Shown here piece after piece: positions 1 through 9,346 of a stretch of DNA of 64,000 nucleotides (the stretch's first letter is position 1; each line of letters opens with the position of its first letter). Below the pieces are notes generated by a model, which made no database searches, had not been told where the DNA came from, and worked only from the letters and a program-made list of their open reading frames with translations. This stretch comes from Streptomyces sp. NBC_00663 (GTDB taxonomy: Bacteria > Actinomycetota > Actinomycetes > Streptomycetales > Streptomycetaceae), in assembly GCF_036226885.1 (NCBI RefSeq), contig NZ_CP109027.1, positions 5,332,001 to 5,396,000 on the forward strand, given 5' to 3'. Made by a program: the position numbers and the translations under genes.

Positions 1-1187
<1,187 letters not shown>

Positions 1188-1212
1188 TCCCTCGCGGATC
1201 GGTCCAGTCCTT

Positions 1213-1259
1213 GCCGAGGGCGGCACTCCCTGTTCCGACAGGGGGTGCCGCCCTCGGGC
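1213..1259 (+). terminator. Rho-independent-type hairpin after groEL2
   Basis: A stem with arms at 1213-1231 and 1240-1259 (nearly perfect, about 18 pairs, one mismatch and one bulge) around an 8-base loop starts 25 bases after the groEL2 stop. It has no U-run, as is usual in Streptomyces. Confidence 0.75.
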
Positions 1260-1395
1260 GTTCCCCGGAGGTGGGCGGGATCACAGGGGCAGTGGAAATG
1301 GAGGGATGTACTGAGCGGTTGCCTACTGCGTACTGTCCATGCGTATGCACATACCCGACGGTACCCACCGCTCGTACCACCGCTAGGAGCCCCGC

Positions 1396-2514
1396 GTGAC
1401 CGCCTCCCCCTCCCGCGCCGCCGAGATCCTCTCCCGGCCGATCACGATCAACGGCCTGACCGTCCCGAACCGCATCGTGATGGCGCCGATGACCCGGATG
1501 TTCTCCCCGGGCGGCATCCCGGGCGCGGACGTGGCGTCGTACTACGCGCGGCGCGCGGCGGCCGGTGTGGGTCTGGTCGTCACCGAGGGGACGTTCGTCG
1601 GCCATGACTCGGCCGGGTACAGCGGCCGTGTCCCGCGCTTCCACGGCGAGGAGCAGCTCGCGGGCTGGAAGAAGGTCGCCGAGGACGTGCACGCGGCGGG
1701 CGGCACGATCGTCCCGCAGCTGTGGCACATCGGCATGGTCCGCAAGGAGGGGCAGAACCCCTTCCCCGAGGCCCCCGCGGTCGGTCCCTCCGGCATCCGC
1801 GTCGGCGCGACCGAGTCCACCGGTACGACGATGACCCAGCGCGACATCGACGATGTCATCGGCGCCTTCGCCGAGGCCGCGGCCGCCGCGGAGCGCATCG
1901 GCATGGACGGCGTGGAGATCCACGGCGCGCACGGTTACCTGGTCGACCAGTTCCTGTGGGCCGGCACGAACCGCCGTACGGACGGCTACGGCGGTGACGC
2001 GGTCGCCCGTACCAGGTTCGCCGCCGAGATCGTCGCCGCCGTCCGCGAGACCGTCTCCGCCGACTTCCCGGTCATCTTCCGCTACTCGCAGTGGAAGCAG
2101 GAGGCCTACGACGCCCGGCTCGCGGAGACCCCGGAGGAGCTGGAGGCCATCCTGAGCCCGCTCGCCGCCGCCGGTGTCGACGCCTTCCACGCCTCCACGC
2201 GCCGCTACTGGCTCCCCGAGTTCGACGGCGCCGACCTCAACCTGGCCGGCTGGACCAAGAAGCTCACCGGCAAGCCCGTCATCACCGTCGGCTCCGTCGG
2301 CCTCGACGGCGACTTCCTCAACGCCTTCGTGGGCGAGGGATCCCCGCTCAAGGGGCTCGACGATCTCCTCGACCGCCTGGAGCGCGACGAGTTCGACCTC
2401 GTGGCCGTCGGGCGCGCGCTGCTCCAGGACCCGGAGTGGGCGGCGAAGGTCCTCGCGGACCGCTTCGAGGAGCTCAAGCCGTACGACGCGGCGGCGCTTC
2501 AGTCGCTGAGCTGA
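1396..2514 (+). CDS. NADH:flavin oxidoreductase, old yellow enzyme family
   Basis: FMN-dependent alkene reductase of the OYE/NemA type, cytoplasmic, reducing activated C=C bonds or nitro/nitrate esters with NAD(P)H. The 372-residue TIM barrel has the family landmarks in order: VPNRIVMAPMTR near residue 22 (FMN contact), HIGMV near 110, the substrate-anion pocket HGAHGYLVDQF near 177, NRRTDGYGG near 193 and the phosphate-binding GRALLQDPEWAAKV near 340. The GTG start at 1396 is preceded by TAGGAG at 1384-1389. It follows the groEL2 terminator and has its own upstream region, so it is not part of a chaperonin operon. The physiological substrate cannot be told from sequence. Confidence 0.9.
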   Translation: MTASPSRAAEILSRPITINGLTVPNRIVMAPMTRMFSPGGIPGADVASYYARRAAAGVGLVVTEGTFVGHDSAGYSGRVPRFHGEEQLAGWKKVAEDVHAAGGTIVPQLWHIGMVRKEGQNPFPEAPAVGPSGIRVGATESTGTTMTQRDIDDVIGAFAEAAAAAERIGMDGVEIHGAHGYLVDQFLWAGTNRRTDGYGGDAVARTRFAAEIVAAVRETVSADFPVIFRYSQWKQEAYDARLAETPEELEAILSPLAAAGVDAFHASTRRYWLPEFDGADLNLAGWTKKLTGKPVITVGSVGLDGDFLNAFVGEGSPLKGLDDLLDRLERDEFDLVAVGRALLQDPEWAAKVLADRFEELKPYDAAALQSLS

Positions 2515-2542
2515 GCCCCAACTCCTGTGTAGTGTCCGGGAG

Positions 2543-3403
2543 ATGAGGATTCTCCAGCTCTCGGACACGCACCTGGAGCGCGTTGACGCCGTCAACCGGC
2601 ACGGTGTCAACGCGCATGACTCCCTGCGGCTCCTGCTGCACGAACTCCGGTATCTGCGGGGCATCGACGCCGTCGTCGTCACCGGCGACCTCGCCGATGA
2701 CGGGTCCCCGGAGGCGTACACGGCCGTACACGCGCTGGTGGGCGGGTTCGCGCGGGACGTGCTGGGCGGGGTGCCGGTGTTCTATACGACCGGGAACCAC
2801 GACGAGCGCGAGGCCTTCGGCAAGGTGCTCGGCAGTGGGCACGCGGAGCCCGAGGCCGTTCTGGAGTCGGCGGCGGCGGAGCGGGCCGCGGTGAGCACCG
2901 TCGGCGGGTGGCGGTTCGTCACGCTCGACTCGCTGGTGCCCGGGAAGGTGCACGGGCACCTCTCCGCCGGGCAGCTCGCCTGGCTGCGCGAGGTGGTGAG
3001 CACCCCGGCCGAGCACGGCACCGTCCTCGCGTTCCATCATCCGCCCATCGCCCTCGACAACCCCCTCCAGCAGGTCTTCGGGCTGCGCAACCCCGCCGAC
3101 CTCGCCGCCGTGCTGCGCGGCAGCGACGTCCGGGCCGTGCTCACCGGGCACTTCCATCTCCAGCTCTTCGGGCTGCTGGAGTCGGTGCCGGTGTGGGTGA
3201 CGCCCGGCGTGGTCAGCCGCATCGACCTGACGGCGGCGCCGGGAACCGAGCGTGCCGTGCGCGGGGCCTCGGCCTCGCTCGTCGTGCTCGGCGGTTCCTC
3301 CGGGCCGGTCTTCCACACCCTCCACGCGCGTGACCCCCACGCGCACGAGACCGTCTACGAACTGGGGGAGGAACGGGTAAGGGATCTCGTCGCACGGGCA
3401 TGA
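2543..3403 (+). CDS. Calcineurin-like metallophosphoesterase (CpdA-like)
   Basis: Cytoplasmic dimetal phosphoesterase of 286 residues. It starts with the metal-binding LSDTHL (residues 5-10), followed by VVTGDLADDG near 47, the catalytic TTGNHD near 78, FHHPP near 160 and TGHFHLQLFG near 197, which are the five phosphoesterase motifs in canonical order. This set is typical of class III cyclic-nucleotide phosphodiesterases (CpdA) and related enzymes, so cAMP or another phosphodiester is a reasonable but unproven substrate. The ATG lies 28 bases past the reductase stop, so the two may be co-transcribed. Confidence 0.85.
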   Translation: MRILQLSDTHLERVDAVNRHGVNAHDSLRLLLHELRYLRGIDAVVVTGDLADDGSPEAYTAVHALVGGFARDVLGGVPVFYTTGNHDEREAFGKVLGSGHAEPEAVLESAAAERAAVSTVGGWRFVTLDSLVPGKVHGHLSAGQLAWLREVVSTPAEHGTVLAFHHPPIALDNPLQQVFGLRNPADLAAVLRGSDVRAVLTGHFHLQLFGLLESVPVWVTPGVVSRIDLTAAPGTERAVRGASASLVVLGGSSGPVFHTLHARDPHAHETVYELGEERVRDLVARA

Positions 3404-3418
3404 CCTGCGCCACTTGGG

Positions 3419-3438
3419 TAAGTCAAGCAACTGACTTA
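3419..3438. promoter_or_regulatory. Palindromic operator candidate in front of MFS exporter
   Basis: Perfect 7-base inverted repeat TAAGTCA-N6-TGACTTA, 40 bases upstream of the exporter ATG. This symmetry suits a MarR- or TetR-type dimer. No regulator gene is adjacent, so the binding protein would have to be encoded elsewhere. Inference only. Confidence 0.45.
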
Positions 3439-3478
3439 AGGTTGCCTCGGTCAAGTACTAGCCGATGGAGGCCCACCC

Positions 3479-4960
3479 ATGTCCGACGCCCTCGCCCCTC
3501 CCGCCCCGGCGGGAGGTTCCGCACCGCCGCGGTCGAACGCCGTGGTGGCGGTGCTGGCCTTCGCCGGAATCGTGGTCTCGCTGATGCAGACCCTGGTGAT
3601 CCCGATCGTCCCGGAGCTGCCCAAACTCCTGGACGCGCCGGCCTCCGACACCGCCTGGGCCGTCACCGCCACCCTGCTCGCCGCCGCCGTGGCCACCCCG
3701 GTCGTCGGCCGCCTCGGTGACATGTTCGGCAAGCGCCGCATGCTGCTGATCAGCGGCGTCATGCTGATCATCGGCTCGGTCGTCTGCGCCCTGGCCGACT
3801 CCCTCGTGCCGATGATCATCGGCCGCGCCCTCCAGGGCCTCGCCTCCGGTGTCATCCCGCTCGGCATCAGCATCATGCGCGACGAACTGCCCGCCGAGCG
3901 GCTGGCCTCCGCCACCGCCCTGATGAGCGCCTCCCTCGGCATCGGCGGCGCCCTCGGACTGCCCGCCGCCGCGCTCATCGCCGACAACTTCAGCTGGCAC
4001 GTGCTGTTCTGGACCTCGGCCGTGCTGGGCGCCGTGGCCATCGGCCTGGTCACCGTCTTCGTGCCCGAGTCCCGGGTGCGCACCGGCGGCCGGTTCGACC
4101 TCGTCGGTGCCGTGGGCATGGCGGCCGGGCTCATCTGTCTGCTGCTGGCCATCTCCAAGGGCGCCGACTGGGGCTGGGGCAGCGGCACGACCGTCGGGCT
4201 GTTCGTCGCGGCCGTCGTGATCCTGGTGGCCTGGGGCTTCTTCGAACTGCGCACCAGCCAGCCGCTGGTGGACCTGCGCACCACCGCCCGCCGTCAGGTG
4301 CTGGTCACCAACCTCGCCTCGATCGCCGTCGGCTTCGCCATGTTCGCGATGAGCCTGGTGATCCCGCAGCTTCTCCAGCTCCCCGCCCAGACCGGCTACG
4401 GCCTCGGCAAGTCCATGCTCGCCGCCGGTCTGGTCATGGCCCCCTCCGGCCTGGTCATGATGGCCACGGCGCCGATCTCCGCCGCCGTCTCCAAGGCCCG
4501 CGGCCCGAAGGTCACGCTGATGATCGGCGCCCTGATCGTGGCCGCCGGGTACGGCCTGAACATCGTCCTGATGAGCGAGGTCTGGCACTTCGTCCTCGTC
4601 TCCTGTGTCATCGGCGCCGGCATCGGCTTCACCTACGGCTCGATGCCCGCGCTCATCATGGGCGCGGTGCCCGCGTCGGAGACGGCCGCGGCGAACAGCC
4701 TCAACACCCTGATGCGGTCCATCGGCACCTCGTCGGCCAGCGCCATCGCGGGCGTCATCCTGGCCCAGCTGACCACGGACTTCGGCGGCTACGCGCTGCC
4801 CTCCGAGAGCGGCTTCAAGGCGGTCCTCGCGGTCGGCGCCGGGGCGGCCCTGCTCGCCTTCGCGGTGGCGTCCTTCATCCCGCGCCAGCGGGTGGCGGGG
4901 GACGCGGTGCCGGTGGCGGAGGGGCCGGTGGAGCCGGCCGAGGTCGCCGCCAAGCCGTAG
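3479..4960 (+). CDS. MFS drug-exporter, 14-helix DHA2 type
   Basis: Integral membrane proton-coupled exporter of 493 residues with about 14 hydrophobic helices. The first cytoplasmic loop carries GRLGDMFGKRRML near residue 79 (the MFS motif A), and GRALQGLASGVIPLG near 118 with a proline/glycine-rich helix 5 fits motif C-like antiporter features. Length and helix number match the EmrB/QacA branch. The N-terminus is Pro/Ala-rich and the C-terminal tail (after RQR) is acidic and low complexity. ATG at 3479 follows GGAG at 3467-3470. It stands alone behind a palindrome at 3419-3438. Substrate unknown. Confidence 0.9.
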   Translation: MSDALAPPAPAGGSAPPRSNAVVAVLAFAGIVVSLMQTLVIPIVPELPKLLDAPASDTAWAVTATLLAAAVATPVVGRLGDMFGKRRMLLISGVMLIIGSVVCALADSLVPMIIGRALQGLASGVIPLGISIMRDELPAERLASATALMSASLGIGGALGLPAAALIADNFSWHVLFWTSAVLGAVAIGLVTVFVPESRVRTGGRFDLVGAVGMAAGLICLLLAISKGADWGWGSGTTVGLFVAAVVILVAWGFFELRTSQPLVDLRTTARRQVLVTNLASIAVGFAMFAMSLVIPQLLQLPAQTGYGLGKSMLAAGLVMAPSGLVMMATAPISAAVSKARGPKVTLMIGALIVAAGYGLNIVLMSEVWHFVLVSCVIGAGIGFTYGSMPALIMGAVPASETAAANSLNTLMRSIGTSSASAIAGVILAQLTTDFGGYALPSESGFKAVLAVGAGAALLAFAVASFIPRQRVAGDAVPVAEGPVEPAEVAAKP

Positions 4961-5017
4961 GCGCCGTACGGCAGTCGGGGCCCGTCGCTCATCCGCGGCG
5001 GGCCTCTTCCGTGCTGC

Positions 5018-5584
5018 CTAGAGGTTCCCCAGTGGCTCGATGTCGACCTTCACCGGTGTGCCCCACACCCGCAGCACCTCGTAGTCGGTGAACTCGTGGA
5101 CCAGCCGGTACGCCATCGCCGCGCGCGGCCCCCTGCGCGCCGCCGCGAGATAGAGCTCGGCCTCGCGGCGGTCGCGGCGCGGGGTGCCGCACAGCTGCCA
5201 CTCCTGGCCGGTCCACAGCTCGGGCAGCCAGCGCTGCTGCGGCTGGGGCCGGTCGTCGCGGACGCCGTAGCGGGAGGGCGCGGTGGCCGCGGGGCCGGTC
5301 TGGGCGGGGCCGTTGATGGAGGCGCGGCGGGCGGCCCGGCGCCGGGTCTCGCACAGCAGGCACAGGTCGGGGGCGTTCTCGTCGACCGGGCCGTTGGGAT
5401 GCTCGGCGCACCGGGTGCTCGGCGCGGCGGTGGTGACGCTCTCGTCCAGCAGCTCCAGGGCGCGCTTGAGGTCGGCCTTGACCTCGTGGAGCTTGGCGTC
5501 GGGGGTGTCGGAGGAGAGGGCCTCGCCGTGCTCGCCGAGAAGACGCAGGGCTCGGCCCAGGGCGGTGAGCTGGGCGTGGTTCAT
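5018..5584 (-). CDS. Conserved Streptomyces hypothetical protein with Cys pairs
   Basis: Protein of 188 residues, family not recognised. The ATG at 5584 was chosen because it begins an alpha-helical segment (MNHAQLTALGRALRLLGEHG) that looks like true coding sequence, whereas the upstream extension of the open frame is Pro/Arg-rich. A helical N-terminal third is followed by RCAEH and LCLLCETRRR (residues ~58-85), a spacing that could bind one zinc ion. The C-terminal half is rich in Trp/Tyr and contains LWTGQEWQLCGTPRRDR. It is convergent with the MFS exporter. No function is assigned. Confidence 0.7.
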   Translation of the reverse strand: MNHAQLTALGRALRLLGEHGEALSSDTPDAKLHEVKADLKRALELLDESVTTAAPSTRCAEHPNGPVDENAPDLCLLCETRRRAARRASINGPAQTGPAATAPSRYGVRDDRPQPQQRWLPELWTGQEWQLCGTPRRDRREAELYLAAARRGPRAAMAYRLVHEFTDYEVLRVWGTPVKVDIEPLGNL

Positions 5585-5713
5585 GGGTGAAACCGTACAC
5601 ATCCGGATGAGGCGGTGAGACGCTCCGCCCGGCTCACCGACCTCGGGGACGACGTCGACACGTCGTACTCGTCCGGTGGATCGCGGCGGGTCACCGGCCC
5701 AGGTGAGAAACCG

Positions 5714-5743
5714 CCGATGCCCCGGCGGCGGCCGGGGCATCGG
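5714..5743 (-). terminator. Perfect 12-bp stem-loop terminator of the murR-murQ-murP cluster
   Basis: Arms CCGATGCCCCGG (5714-5725) and CCGGGGCATCGG (5732-5743) pair perfectly around a 6-base loop, 11 bases past the stop of the secreted peptide gene. It closes the minus-strand mur cluster. Confidence 0.85.
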
Positions 5744-5753
5744 TCAACGGGGG

Positions 5754-5960
5754 TCAGCCCTGGGGGCAGGCGTGTGTCGGTGCGGAGGCGAGGTCGCCGA
5801 GCACGGGCGCGACGGTGTGCTCCGCGGTGCACATCACCGGGGCGGCCGACCCCCAGTGGTTCCCGGAGGCTCCGGAGGCAGGGTCGTGATCGGCGTGCGC
5901 GGGGGCGGCGAGGGCGACGGCGGAGGTGGCCAGCGCGGCGGCCATGAGCATCTTCTTCAT
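5754..5960 (-). CDS. Small secreted protein overlapping the murP-like gene
   Basis: A 68-residue exported protein. MKKMLMAAALATSAVALAAPAHA is a clear Sec signal peptide with an AHA cleavage site, leaving about 45 residues, DHDP through CPQG, with two cysteines (in VMCTAEH and HACPQG) that could form a disulfide. Its ATG overlaps the TGA of the PTS gene in an ATGA tetranucleotide and there is no obvious Shine-Dalgarno sequence, so translational coupling to the permease is likely. A strong hairpin follows. I do not recognise the family; it is not a chaplin or rodlin by sequence. A role linked to cell-wall sugar uptake is inferred from position only. Confidence 0.75.
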   Translation of the reverse strand: MKKMLMAAALATSAVALAAPAHADHDPASGASGNHWGSAAPVMCTAEHTVAPVLGDLASAPTHACPQG

Positions 5961-7306
5961 GATCGGGAAACGACCGGACGGCCACCTGGGTCACATCGGG
6001 CCGCGTCCTTGAGCCCGAACACGTACGTCGCCCCGAACCCGACCGCATAGGCCGTCAGCAGCCCGCCCCCGTAGATCCCGGCGAGGACCGGCCACCCCGC
6101 GCCGCCCGCGAGCAGCGGGAACAGCGCCCATCCCGACGGCCCGATGGCCGTCGCCCCCACTCCCTGCCCGAGCATCGCGAACAGCCCGACGAAGGCGCCG
6201 CCCGCCGCCCCGCCCACGCAGGCCGTGAGGAAAGGGCGCCCCAAGGGCAGGGACACCCCGTAGATCAGCGGCTCGCCCACGCCCAACAACCCTGCCGGAA
6301 GCGCCGACTTGATCGTCGTACGCAGGCCGGTGTCGTGCCGCAGCCGCACATACACCGCGACCGCCGCCCCCACCTGCCCCGCACCCGCCATGGCCAGCAG
6401 AGGCAGGAGCGGGGTGGAGCCCTGTTGCTCGATGAGGGTGGCGTGGAGGGGGATCAGGGCCTGGTGGAGGCCCAGCATCACCAGGGGGAGGAAGAGGCCG
6501 CCGAGGACCGCGCCCGCGAAGACACCCGTCGTCGACAGCAGCCAGTTCGCCGCGGTGCCGATCGCCGACGAGACCGTACCGGCGGCGTACATGAGGACGT
6601 ACAGGGTCGCGAGGCCGGAGACGAGGACGGTGACCGTCGGCGTCACCAGGACGTCCAGCGCCGCCGGCACCCGCCCCCGGCACCACTTCTCGACGTACGT
6701 CCCCAGCAGCGCCGCCGCCAGCGCGCCCAGCACTCCGCCCTGCCCCGGGGCCAGCGTCACGCCGAAGGCCGTCACCTTCGCCACCCCCGGGTAGACGACG
6801 ACGGCCGCGACCGCCGCGCCCAGGATGGGTGTGCCGCCGAACTCCTTCGCGGTGTTGTACCCGACGAAGACCGCGATGAGGGACATGAAGGCGGACGCGA
6901 TCGCGGCCAGGGCGGGGGTGAGCGAGGGCAGCCAACCGGCGTTCACCAGCAGCCCGTTGACGCCCGCGAGGATGCCGCAGCCGATCAGCGCGGGGATGAG
7001 CGGCAGGAAGACGTTCGCCACCCGGCGCAGGACCGTCCTCACCGACGAGGGTTCCCGCCGTACCAGCAGCGCCTCGAAGTCCGCCGTCACCCGCGCCACG
7101 GCCCCCGGCCCCAGCACCACCTGGTACGTGTCGTCCTCCACCACCCCCAGCACCCCCGGCAGCGCCCGCACCGCCTCCCCGTCCACCAGCGAGCGGTCGG
7201 CCAGGTCCAGCCGCAGTCGGGTCATGCAGTGGGCGACGGACGTGACGTTCGAGGGGCCGCCCACGAGGGGGAGCAGGGCGGCGGCGAGTTCATCGGAATG
7301 GGGCAC
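5957..7306 (-). CDS. PTS EIIBC permease, probable N-acetylmuramic acid transporter (MurP-like)
   Basis: Membrane component of a phosphotransferase system that imports and phosphorylates a sugar. The N-terminal EIIB domain (residues ~1-80) has the phosphorylated cysteine in VAHCMTRLRLDL (Cys27), as in the glucose/GlcNAc/MurNAc superfamily. The EIIC domain (residues ~100-435) has about ten helices with GYNTAKEFGGTP near 150 and the sugar-site GVGEPLIYGV near 345. The adjacent murQ makes MurNAc the most likely substrate; product MurNAc-6-phosphate would be the MurQ substrate. No EIIA domain is present, so phosphate must come from a separate EIIA such as Crr. GTG start at 7306 lies 17 bases past the murQ stop. 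Confidence 0.85.
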   Translation of the reverse strand: MPHSDELAAALLPLVGGPSNVTSVAHCMTRLRLDLADRSLVDGEAVRALPGVLGVVEDDTYQVVLGPGAVARVTADFEALLVRREPSSVRTVLRRVANVFLPLIPALIGCGILAGVNGLLVNAGWLPSLTPALAAIASAFMSLIAVFVGYNTAKEFGGTPILGAAVAAVVVYPGVAKVTAFGVTLAPGQGGVLGALAAALLGTYVEKWCRGRVPAALDVLVTPTVTVLVSGLATLYVLMYAAGTVSSAIGTAANWLLSTTGVFAGAVLGGLFLPLVMLGLHQALIPLHATLIEQQGSTPLLPLLAMAGAGQVGAAVAVYVRLRHDTGLRTTIKSALPAGLLGVGEPLIYGVSLPLGRPFLTACVGGAAGGAFVGLFAMLGQGVGATAIGPSGWALFPLLAGGAGWPVLAGIYGGGLLTAYAVGFGATYVFGLKDAARCDPGGRPVVSRS

Positions 7307-7323
7307 GCCCCCGAGCGTGCTGC

Positions 7324-8259
7324 TCAGCCGCCCGCCGCCGCCAGCGCGGCACGCAGATGCCCGCCGGACTCCTCCAGAAGGCGGGTGGCCGCCGGTCCGT
7401 CGACCCCGGCGAGGATGACCAGGATGGCGTTCTTCACCTCACCGTCCGTCTCCGCCAGGGCCCGCTCGATCTCCTCGTCCGCCGCGCCCGTGGCGAGGGC
7501 GACGATACGGCGGGAGCGCGCCCGGAGCTTCTCGTTCGAGGCGCGCACGTCGACCATGAGGTTCCCGTACGTCTTGCCCAGCCGGATCATCGTGATCGTC
7601 GACAGCATGTTCAGGACCAGCTTCTGCGCGGTGCCCGCCTTCAGCCGGGTGGACCCGGTGACCAGCTCAGGGCCCACGACGACCTCGATGCCGTGCTCCG
7701 CGGCGGCGGCCAGCGCGCTGCGCGCGTTGCAGGACAGCCCGATCGTCAACGCGCCCTGTGCGCGGGCGTGTTCGACGGCACCGATGGCATACGGGGTACG
7801 GCCGGAGGCGGAGACGCCGACCACCGTGTCCAGCGGCGTCAGCTTCAGCGCGTCCAGGTCGGCTCGCGCCAGCTCCTTGGAGTCCTCGGCGCCCTCGACC
7901 GAGGTGACCATGGCCTCCCGTCCGCCCGCGATCAGACCGACGACCTGCGCGGGGTCGGTGTTGAAGGTCGGCGGACACTCGGAGGCGTCCAGGACACCCA
8001 GGCGCCCCGCGGTACCGGCACCGGCGTAGACCAGCCGGCCGCCCTGGGCCATCCGGGCGGCGACGGCGTCGATGGCGGCACCGATCTCGGGCAGGCGTTG
8101 CGCCACGGCGGCGGGCACGGTGACGTCCTCACCGTTCATGAGACGGGCGATGTCGAGGGTGGGCAGCTGATCGATGTCGGCCAGGTCGGGGCGGAAGGCC
8201 TCGGTGGTGAGCGCTTCCAACTCGGCGCGCAGATCACGGTGATTGGAGGTGGAGGTCAT
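7324..8259 (-). CDS. murQ: N-acetylmuramic acid 6-phosphate etherase
   Basis: Cytoplasmic SIS-fold lyase that removes D-lactate from MurNAc-6-phosphate to give GlcNAc-6-phosphate in cell-wall recycling. The 311-residue protein shows the family motifs GAGTAGRLGVLDASECPPTF near residue 70 (with the catalytic Glu of SECPPTF), GVSASGRTPYAIGA near 136 and LKAGTAQKLVLNM near 195. The C-terminal three-helix region with the GVDGPAATRLLEESGGHLR stretch is also typical. ATG at 8259 was chosen over the in-frame one at 8277, because the extra residues (MKEPPP) are encoded by leader-like sequence. It lies between murR and the PTS gene, all on the same strand. Confidence 0.95.
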   Translation of the reverse strand: MTSTSNHRDLRAELEALTTEAFRPDLADIDQLPTLDIARLMNGEDVTVPAAVAQRLPEIGAAIDAVAARMAQGGRLVYAGAGTAGRLGVLDASECPPTFNTDPAQVVGLIAGGREAMVTSVEGAEDSKELARADLDALKLTPLDTVVGVSASGRTPYAIGAVEHARAQGALTIGLSCNARSALAAAAEHGIEVVVGPELVTGSTRLKAGTAQKLVLNMLSTITMIRLGKTYGNLMVDVRASNEKLRARSRRIVALATGAADEEIERALAETDGEVKNAILVILAGVDGPAATRLLEESGGHLRAALAAAGG

Positions 8260-8300
8260 GGGGGGCGGCTCTTTCAAGTAACGGTGTGGAGTCCTACCTC

Positions 8301-8350
8301 AGGGGCGCGGGGAACTGCGCGACCAGCCACCACAAACCCGCAGCCGCCAA
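8301..8350 (+). repeat. Streptomyces intergenic repeat, copy 1
   Basis: Begins AGGGGCGCGGGGAACTGCGC and continues GACCAGCCACnACnAACCCGCA-like. The same core recurs at 13428-13476 and, inverted, at 44432-44507. I recall this GGGGCGCGGGGAACTGCGCGA core as widespread between Streptomyces genes. Here it fills most of the gap between murR and murQ. Confidence 0.75.
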
Positions 8351-8370
8351 CGCAACACCCACCCCTACGA

Positions 8371-9291
8371 TCACGATCTCCCGCGATGCCGGTGTGCCAA
8401 CGCCTCGTACGACGAAGCAAGCGCAGGCGCCGCGGTCTCGTAAGTCCTCTGCGCCACCCCCACGAACAGACAGTCCACGACCAACAGCTGACTGGTCCGA
8501 GAAGACATCGCCGCCGGCCGCAGCTCGCTCTCCCGGGACGTCGACGTCGTCAGCACATGGTCCGCGTACTGCGTCACCGAACTGTCCGGCCGCCCGGTGA
8601 TGGCAACCGTCGTCGCCCCGCGTTCGAACGCGACCCGCAGTGGCTCGATGACATCCCCCGTCGCCCCGGAGTGGGTGATCGCGATGGCGACGTCCCCCGC
8701 CCTCAGCTGCACCGCGTTGGTGACGGCGAGGTGCGGATCGCTGTGCGCGTGGGCTATCAGCCCGATCCGCAGCAGCTTCTGCGTGAGGTCCTGGGCGACC
8801 AGCCCGGACGCCCCGACGCCGTACACGTCGATACGACGCGCGGTCGCGGCGGCGGCGACGGCCGCGGCCAGCTGCACGGTGTCCAGACCGGCGGCCGTGT
8901 CGGCCAGCGTCTGCTGCTCGTCGTACGCCAGTTTCGCGACGACGTCGGCGATGGGGTCGTCCACCGCGATGTCCGTCGTGATCGCCGGCGCCCGCCCCGA
9001 CTGCTGCTGGGCGGCGAGGCCCGCGAGGGCGAGGCGCAGGTCACGGTAGCCGGGGTAGCCGAGGATGCGGGCGGTGCGCACGACCGTCGCCTCGCTCGTG
9101 CCCGTCAGCTCCGCGAGGCCGGTGACCGTCAGGGCCGCGCAGCCCGCCGGGTCACCGGCGACGGCCTCGGCGACCCGTTGCATGGAGCGCGTCATGGAAG
9201 GGCTGAGGGTGCGCACCTTCGCGGCGAGGGCGGCGGGGGCGGGCGGTGCGCCCGAGGCGCTGCCGAAAATTTCCTTCACGTCCTGCGTCAC
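8371..9291 (-). CDS. murR: MurR/RpiR family transcriptional regulator
   Basis: Sugar-phosphate-responsive DNA-binding protein of 306 residues. The N-terminal HTH_6 domain includes LTVTGLAELTGTSEATVVRT near residue 50, and the C-terminal SIS domain includes VYGVGASGLVAQDLTQKLLR near 135 and ITHSGATGDVIEPL near 185, which would bind a phosphorylated amino sugar, plausibly MurNAc-6-phosphate. GTG at 9291 is used, since the longer open frame upstream reads antisense through other genes. It heads the murR-murQ-PTS run and has GAAA/TTTC operator-like sites at its own start, suggesting autoregulation. The symbol is assigned by neighbourhood. Confidence 0.88.
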   Translation of the reverse strand: MTQDVKEIFGSASGAPPAPAALAAKVRTLSPSMTRSMQRVAEAVAGDPAGCAALTVTGLAELTGTSEATVVRTARILGYPGYRDLRLALAGLAAQQQSGRAPAITTDIAVDDPIADVVAKLAYDEQQTLADTAAGLDTVQLAAAVAAAATARRIDVYGVGASGLVAQDLTQKLLRIGLIAHAHSDPHLAVTNAVQLRAGDVAIAITHSGATGDVIEPLRVAFERGATTVAITGRPDSSVTQYADHVLTTSTSRESELRPAAMSSRTSQLLVVDCLFVGVAQRTYETAAPALASSYEALAHRHRGRS

Positions 9292-9308
9292 AAGTGAAAG
9301 ATATTTTC
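9265..9308. promoter_or_regulatory. Two RpiR-type operator candidates at murR start
   Basis: GAAAGATATTTTC (9296-9308; GAAA-N5-TTTC) lies just upstream of the murR GTG, and GAAAATTTC (9265-9273) lies in codons 7-9. Several RpiR-family operators have GAAA/TTTC arms, so these fit MurR autoregulation. The divergent gene at 9347 would share the site. Confidence 0.5.
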
Positions 9309-9346
9309 GGCTCGGTGTCGGGGTCAAGAGTACGCACAATGGGTGC

